Below, in pieces: positions 60,619 to 64,000 of a stretch of DNA of 64,000 nucleotides; the stretch's first letter is position 1, and each line of letters begins with the position of its first letter. Under the pieces are notes generated by a model, which had not been told where the DNA came from, searched no databases, and saw only the letters and a program-made list of their open reading frames with translations. The translations under genes and the position numbers were made by a program. This stretch comes from CALMBW01 sp963779645 (lineage in GTDB: Bacteria; Actinomycetota; CADDZG01; WHSQ01), in assembly GCA_963779645.1 (NCBI GenBank), contig CAVZYX010000005.1, positions 1,550,001 through 1,614,000 on the forward strand. Reading direction: 5' to 3'.

Positions 60619-62049
60619 ATGCTTCGACGTGCGATCCCGATCGTTGTGGTGATGCTCCTGCCGCAGGTTGTCAACGCGCAGACGGTGCTCTTGCCACCGG
60701 TGGATGCTCCGATAACGCAGACGTTCGCGGCCCCCTCATCGGCTTTCGGTCCGGGCCATCGTGGTCTCGATTACGGCATACCCGAAGGGTCGGAGGTGAG
60801 GGCCGCGGGGGACGGCGTCGTTGTTTTCGCAGGTCTCGTGGCCGGGAACGAAGCGGTCACGATCGACCACGGAGGAGGTCTCGTGACGACTTATTCGATC
60901 CTCGGAGCCATCGACGTCGCCACGGGGGACAGCGTCCGCGCCGGACAGCCCATCGGGCGGGTCGGATCCGCGCATCACGGAGGGGACGCTGGGTTGCACT
61001 TCGGGGTGAAGCTCGACGACGGATACGTCGACCCGCAAGACCATCTGGTCGCCATAGACACCTCCCGAGCCGTCCACCTGATCCAGAACCCCTGGGATCC
61101 TCACCCCGTTCTCGGCGATGTCTTCGACGTCGACGCCTCGCATCTGCCTTCAGTGACCGGCTGCGAGTCGCGTGAAGACCTGTCGTCTACTCACTATCGC
61201 CCCAACGACAACGTGATCGTGACGATCGGCGGCATCAACAGCAGCAGCACGAACTCCGAATTGTTCGAACATGGTCCCGATCTGTTGGGCTATCCCGCTG
61301 CGTCGATCTATCGCTTCTCCTACAACGGTCCAGGCGGCCCCCACCTCCACGATCCCTATGGCCCTCGAGACACGTGGGGCGACATACGAGTGGCAGCCGA
61401 GCGCCTGGCGGATCTCCTAGAAGAGATCGGGAAAGTACATCCGGGAACCTCTGTTGATCTGCTCGCGCATTCGCAAGGTGGATTGGTCGCGCGAGCACTG
61501 GTCGACCTCGCTCCCCTCGGCAGGAACCTCCCTCCGATCGCACACCTCGTCACTTTCTCGTCCCCGCACGAGGGTGTGGCGCTCGCCGGCGAAGCGATAG
61601 AGATGCGCGACTCCGAAGGAGTTGTGGGTTGGGTGGGAGATGCGGCGTCATGGGTTGCGAACCGACGCCCTGCTTTCCCAGACCCTTACGCGCCGGCGAT
61701 AGGCCAGATGGCCCCCGGGTCCAACCTGATCGAGGAGCTCGAGTCATCGGTGGGGGCTTACGGAACGAGATACCTGGCGCTGTCGATCCCGAACGATCTG
61801 ATCGTTCCTTCGGATCGCTCGCAGGTCGCTCACGCGACCAATCGGACTGTGGCCCCTGAGGGCCTGATCACCGGCCACGACCGGGTCGTCTCTTCGGATG
61901 AGGCGCGAGGTCTGGTCTACGACTTCCTTCGTGACGCACCCGTGGCGTGTACGGGGTTCTGGGACACCTGGGGATGGCTCCCCGGCAAGGTCATCTCCAC
62001 CGGGGAATCACTCACCACCGAGACCATCGACCTGTTGGCTCCGGGGTGA
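60619..62049 (+). CDS. Secreted M23 (LytM-like) and alpha/beta-hydrolase fusion protein
   Basis: The 476-residue protein has a signal peptide (ending VVNAQ), then an M23/LytM domain (about 30-140): GHRGLDYGIPEGSEVRAAGD and GLHFGVKLDDGYVDP. The usual catalytic HxH reads GLH, so its first His is missing. A second domain (about 190-450) is an alpha/beta-hydrolase: VIVTIGGINSSSTNSELF, LLAHSQGGLVARALVDL with the nucleophile Ser, TFSSPHEGVALAG and GHDRVVSSDEA. The pairing of a wall-hydrolase-like domain with a lipase is unusual. CRP-like site just upstream; hairpin terminator downstream. Confidence 0.83.
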   Translation: MLRRAIPIVVVMLLPQVVNAQTVLLPPVDAPITQTFAAPSSAFGPGHRGLDYGIPEGSEVRAAGDGVVVFAGLVAGNEAVTIDHGGGLVTTYSILGAIDVATGDSVRAGQPIGRVGSAHHGGDAGLHFGVKLDDGYVDPQDHLVAIDTSRAVHLIQNPWDPHPVLGDVFDVDASHLPSVTGCESREDLSSTHYRPNDNVIVTIGGINSSSTNSELFEHGPDLLGYPAASIYRFSYNGPGGPHLHDPYGPRDTWGDIRVAAERLADLLEEIGKVHPGTSVDLLAHSQGGLVARALVDLAPLGRNLPPIAHLVTFSSPHEGVALAGEAIEMRDSEGVVGWVGDAASWVANRRPAFPDPYAPAIGQMAPGSNLIEELESSVGAYGTRYLALSIPNDLIVPSDRSQVAHATNRTVAPEGLITGHDRVVSSDEARGLVYDFLRDAPVACTGFWDTWGWLPGKVISTGESLTTETIDLLAPG

Positions 62050-62085
62050 ACGAGGGATGGCCGCATCGTCGAACTGCAAGAGAAA

Positions 62086-62131
62086 AGGCTCCCTCCGCCG
62101 GGGGGATGGGCGGGTTTGACGGAGGGAGCCT
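62086..62131 (+). terminator. Hairpin terminator after the M23-lipase gene
   Basis: A perfect 12-bp stem (AGGCTCCCTCCG / CGGAGGGAGCCT) with a 22-base G-rich loop begins 37 bp past the stop. In the following bases up to 62275 I see no gene. Confidence 0.65.
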
Positions 62132-62275
62132 GAAGGATGCTGTTTTGGTTGCTGACTACATGTTTAACCAGTTGCAAGCAGTTTCTCAACCCAGACTCAG
62201 CCTGATTTGGTCGACCGCGGTTGTCTCGTGGCCACAAAACCCGTGGTTCGAGGACCCCACCCTTAGGATTTCGGC

Positions 62276-62812
62276 ATGGTTATGAACAGGTTGCCGGTCG
62301 ATGCTCCGGGCACCGAGTCTGAGTTCGCTCGTATCGAGGTGCGACGGTCCCCCCGGCGACGGAAGACCATCTCGGCAGAGATCCTCGGCGACACCCTGGT
62401 CATCTCGGTCCCCGAGAGGATGTCCCGGGCCGAGGAACAGGAATGGGTGGCCAAGATGGCCGTTCGGATGTCCGAGCGCCGGAGACGTGATCGGCTCAAC
62501 GAGGGGCAAGAGCTTCAGCGTCGTGCCGAAGAGCTTGCGGACCGCTACCTCGACGGCATCCGTTGCCACGACATCGCCTGGGTCAACAATCACAAGTCCC
62601 GGTGGGGCTCGTGCTCGCCGGAAGATGGAACGATCAGGCTGTCGGTCGTCTTGGCCGACTATCCGGCCTGGGTTCGCGATTACGTGATCGTTCACGAGCT
62701 TGCACATCTGATCGTCCCGGACCACTCCCGGGCCTTCTGGAAACTGGTCGAGCGCTACCCGATGACCGAAAGGGCCCGGGGGTTCCTCATCGCCAAGGGC
62801 CTCGAGGAGTAG
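62276..62812 (+). CDS. YgjP-like metallopeptidase-domain protein
   Basis: The 178-residue protein has the YgjP/SprT-type pattern: IEVRRSPRRRKTISAEIL, WVNNHKSRWGSCSPEDGTI and VHELAHLIVPDHSRAFW with the HExxH zinc site and third His. Members are called YgjP-like metallopeptidases; E. coli YgjP has also been reported as a UTP pyrophosphatase, so the activity here is open. ATG 62276 or 62282 can be the start. The gene is followed by two copies of a 49-bp hairpin repeat. Confidence 0.87.
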   Translation: MVMNRLPVDAPGTESEFARIEVRRSPRRRKTISAEILGDTLVISVPERMSRAEEQEWVAKMAVRMSERRRRDRLNEGQELQRRAEELADRYLDGIRCHDIAWVNNHKSRWGSCSPEDGTIRLSVVLADYPAWVRDYVIVHELAHLIVPDHSRAFWKLVERYPMTERARGFLIAKGLEE

Positions 62813-62818
62813 CTTCGC

Positions 62819-62913
62819 TAAGGCGCCGCCGCGAAGCGGCAAGAGGCGCCGTGCGGATCCGCTTCACTAAGGCGCCGCCGCGAAGCGGCAGGAGGCGCCG
62901 TGTGGATCCGCTA
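62819..62913. repeat. Tandem pair of 49-bp REP-like hairpin units
   Basis: Two nearly identical units (62819-62867 and 62868-62913) stand between the convergent YgjP and rhodanese genes. Each holds GGCGCC, the stem GCCGC-GAA-GCGGC and a second GGCGCC, and so can fold into a nested hairpin. They differ at only a few bases. They may end transcription from both sides or be a REP-like element. Confidence 0.75.
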
Positions 62914-63498
62914 ACTCTTTCGCAAGTAGCGCCAGAAGACGAGATCGTTCCGCCCCGAGCGCTCGAGCATGCCAATGGCCATCGCGGCGCGCACCCCTCG
63001 GGCAGCGATGATCACGATGCGCTCGGATCCGGGAAGCTCCTCGACGCGGCCCCCCAGTGTCTCTAGCGGGATGAACGTCGCCTCGGCTGGGAGTGGCGAT
63101 CCGGGATCTCCTACCGATAGAAGGCTTCCTTCGGGCGGCTTGGAACCTTCGGATCGCTCGGTGGAGGCCGGGCTCCCATGGCGATTCCCCCAGGTCGAGA
63201 CGCCACCGGCGACGTACCCATTGACGGTAAAGCCTTTGCCTCTCAAGCCTGCGGCAACTTCAACCGGGTCGCAGGTGTCGTCGCCGAGCAGAACGAGACC
63301 GACGTCCAAGCCGATGCAGTCGCGTGCGCGCGACGGTAGCCCCGGCCCCCACTCGTACTGCAAGCAGATCGAGCCGGGCACGTGAACGTCGAGGTAGTCA
63401 TCGACCTTGCGGAGGTCGATGTAAGCACCCCCAGCCTGGACGAGACCATCAGCGTGGTCGAGATCGAGTTCCTTGAGAGTGGTTGTCGTGATGAACAT
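62911..63498 (-). CDS. Rhodanese-like domain protein lacking the active Cys
   Basis: The 195-residue protein has two half-similar rhodanese-like segments: AGGAYIDLRKVDDYLDVHVPG near residue 22 with CDPVEVAAGLRGKGF and GGVSTWGN, and a C-terminal piece ERIVIIAARGVRAAMAIGML where the usual nucleophile Cys position is Ala. It is therefore probably a non-catalytic or regulatory member. It diverges from fxsA with 26 bp between starts. Confidence 0.75.
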   Translation of the reverse strand: MFITTTTLKELDLDHADGLVQAGGAYIDLRKVDDYLDVHVPGSICLQYEWGPGLPSRARDCIGLDVGLVLLGDDTCDPVEVAAGLRGKGFTVNGYVAGGVSTWGNRHGSPASTERSEGSKPPEGSLLSVGDPGSPLPAEATFIPLETLGGRVEELPGSERIVIIAARGVRAAMAIGMLERSGRNDLVFWRYLRKS

Positions 63499-63524
63499 CT
63501 CCGGAGCTTAGCCATACTTGACCT

Positions 63525-64000
63525 ATGGGAGTTCTCTTAGTCATCGTCTTGTTGGGGGTACCGCTTGTGGAGCTGTACGTCATCCTGCAGGTGGCGGACG
63601 GTATCGGTGTTCTGAACACCTTGGCTCTGCTGATCCTGGTGTCTGTGGCGGGGGCCGCGTTGCTCAAACGCGAGGGGATGGCGACCTGGCGACGTCTCCA
63701 CGAACAGATCCAAGCCGGCAAGGTTCCGACCAAGGAAGTGACAGACGGCGCGCTGATCCTGTTCGGGGGAGCTTTACTCCTGACCCCGGGATTCCTGACG
63801 GACATCGTTGGACTGTTGTTCTTGTTCCCCCCAACGCGCGCTGCCCTCAAAGGCGTTTTCCGCAAGAGCTTCGGTTCGTGGGCGGTGAAGCGACACCCGG
63901 CCGGATATGCCGGTTACAAGGTCTACGACGCGTCCGTCACGCGATCGAAACGGAATGCAACGACTAACCCGCCCCTGGCGGAGTCCGCGACATATCAAGA
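63525..64000 (+). CDS. fxsA: FxsA family membrane protein, 3' end off window
   Basis: From ATG 63525 the frame runs to the window edge (158 codons seen). It has the FxsA blocks: VIVLLGVPLVELYVILQVAD, ALLILVSVAGAALLKREGM, DGALILFGGALLLTPGFLTD and LFLFPPTRAALKG, with three to four membrane segments. The family is a cytoplasmic-membrane protein; E. coli FxsA overproduction affects phage T7 exclusion by F plasmids. The charged C-terminal tail continues beyond 64000. Confidence 0.88.
   Translation, partial: MGVLLVIVLLGVPLVELYVILQVADGIGVLNTLALLILVSVAGAALLKREGMATWRRLHEQIQAGKVPTKEVTDGALILFGGALLLTPGFLTDIVGLLFLFPPTRAALKGVFRKSFGSWAVKRHPAGYAGYKVYDASVTRSKRNATTNPPLAESATYQ

Noticed and set aside
62240..62265. 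GTGGTTCGAGGACCCCACC, resembling a tRNA T-arm
   Set aside because: No anticodon arm, D-arm or acceptor stem can be paired around it.
62186..62842. 218-codon minus-strand frame across the YgjP-like gene
   Set aside because: Antisense to a gene with an intact HExxH motif; high-GC codon bias explains the open frame.
1..64000. rRNA, tRNA, CRISPR arrays, transposases, integrases and phage genes
   Set aside because: I looked for them and found none that I could support by eye; a tRNA or small RNA scan would be needed to exclude them fully.

Overview
The window is about 60% GC, almost fully coding, and has no rRNA, tRNA, CRISPR array, transposase or phage gene that I could find. The gene content points to an uncultured member of the Actinomycetota: a PknB-type Ser/Thr kinase, a mycobacterial-type wax ester synthase/DGAT, a LigD polymerase and ligase encoded as separate genes, FxsA, AzgA, and many secreted proteins with Ser/Pro-rich linkers. 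GTG and TTG starts are common. I cannot assign a class; this placement is inference from gene families.

Layout. 0-3 kb: a frameshifted secreted GH36-like glycosidase cut by the left edge, and a secreted PHP-domain metallohydrolase. 3.5-8.3 kb: a patchwork region with one intact thermonuclease lipoprotein gene, at least four decayed copies of its 3' end, and two DUF4160-DUF2442 gene pairs in opposite orientations, plus a lipoprotein, a PIG-L deacetylase and a membrane protein that is itself partly duplicated. 8.2-14.2 kb: a YoaR-like protein, a Ser/Thr kinase, a frameshifted penicillin-acylase-family protein and an LVIVD-repeat protein. 14.4-15.5 kb: a class V aminotransferase. 15.5-21.6 kb: four tightly overlapping genes, herA-sbcD-sbcC-nurA, the gene set of the archaeal HerA-Mre11-Rad50-NurA DNA end-resection machinery. 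21.7-36 kb: KDPG aldolase, WS/DGAT, protein repair methyltransferase, phosphatase, a six-hairpin glycosidase, a membrane-anchored predicted nuclease, P1 peptidase, a sulfite-oxidase-like molybdoenzyme, an MBL hydrolase, and a CorA / solute-binding lipoprotein / CDF metal-transport operon. 36-41 kb: small enzymes. 41.5-45.3 kb: LigD polymerase, DUF72, LigD ligase and a methyltransferase in one operon. 45.4-53 kb: aquaporin, acetyl-CoA synthetase, and molybdenum cofactor genes (mogA, moaE, moaA) mixed with an amidase and nhaA. 53-56 kb: a UDP-sulfoquinovose synthase and an isocitrate-dehydrogenase/GNAT pair. 56-64 kb: an S55 (SpoIVB-type) secreted protein, a purine permease with carbamate kinase, an M23-lipase fusion preceded by a CRP-like site, a YgjP-type metalloprotein, a rhodanese-like protein and FxsA (cut by the right edge).

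Two themes stand out. First, DNA end processing is unusually rich: a complete HerA/NurA/SbcCD operon, both catalytic parts of LigD (no Ku here), and a Holliday-junction-resolvase-like membrane protein. Second, six genes are each broken by one single-base indel although the protein continues cleanly in the next frame. So many in 64 kb suggests residual assembly error at least as strongly as real gene decay.
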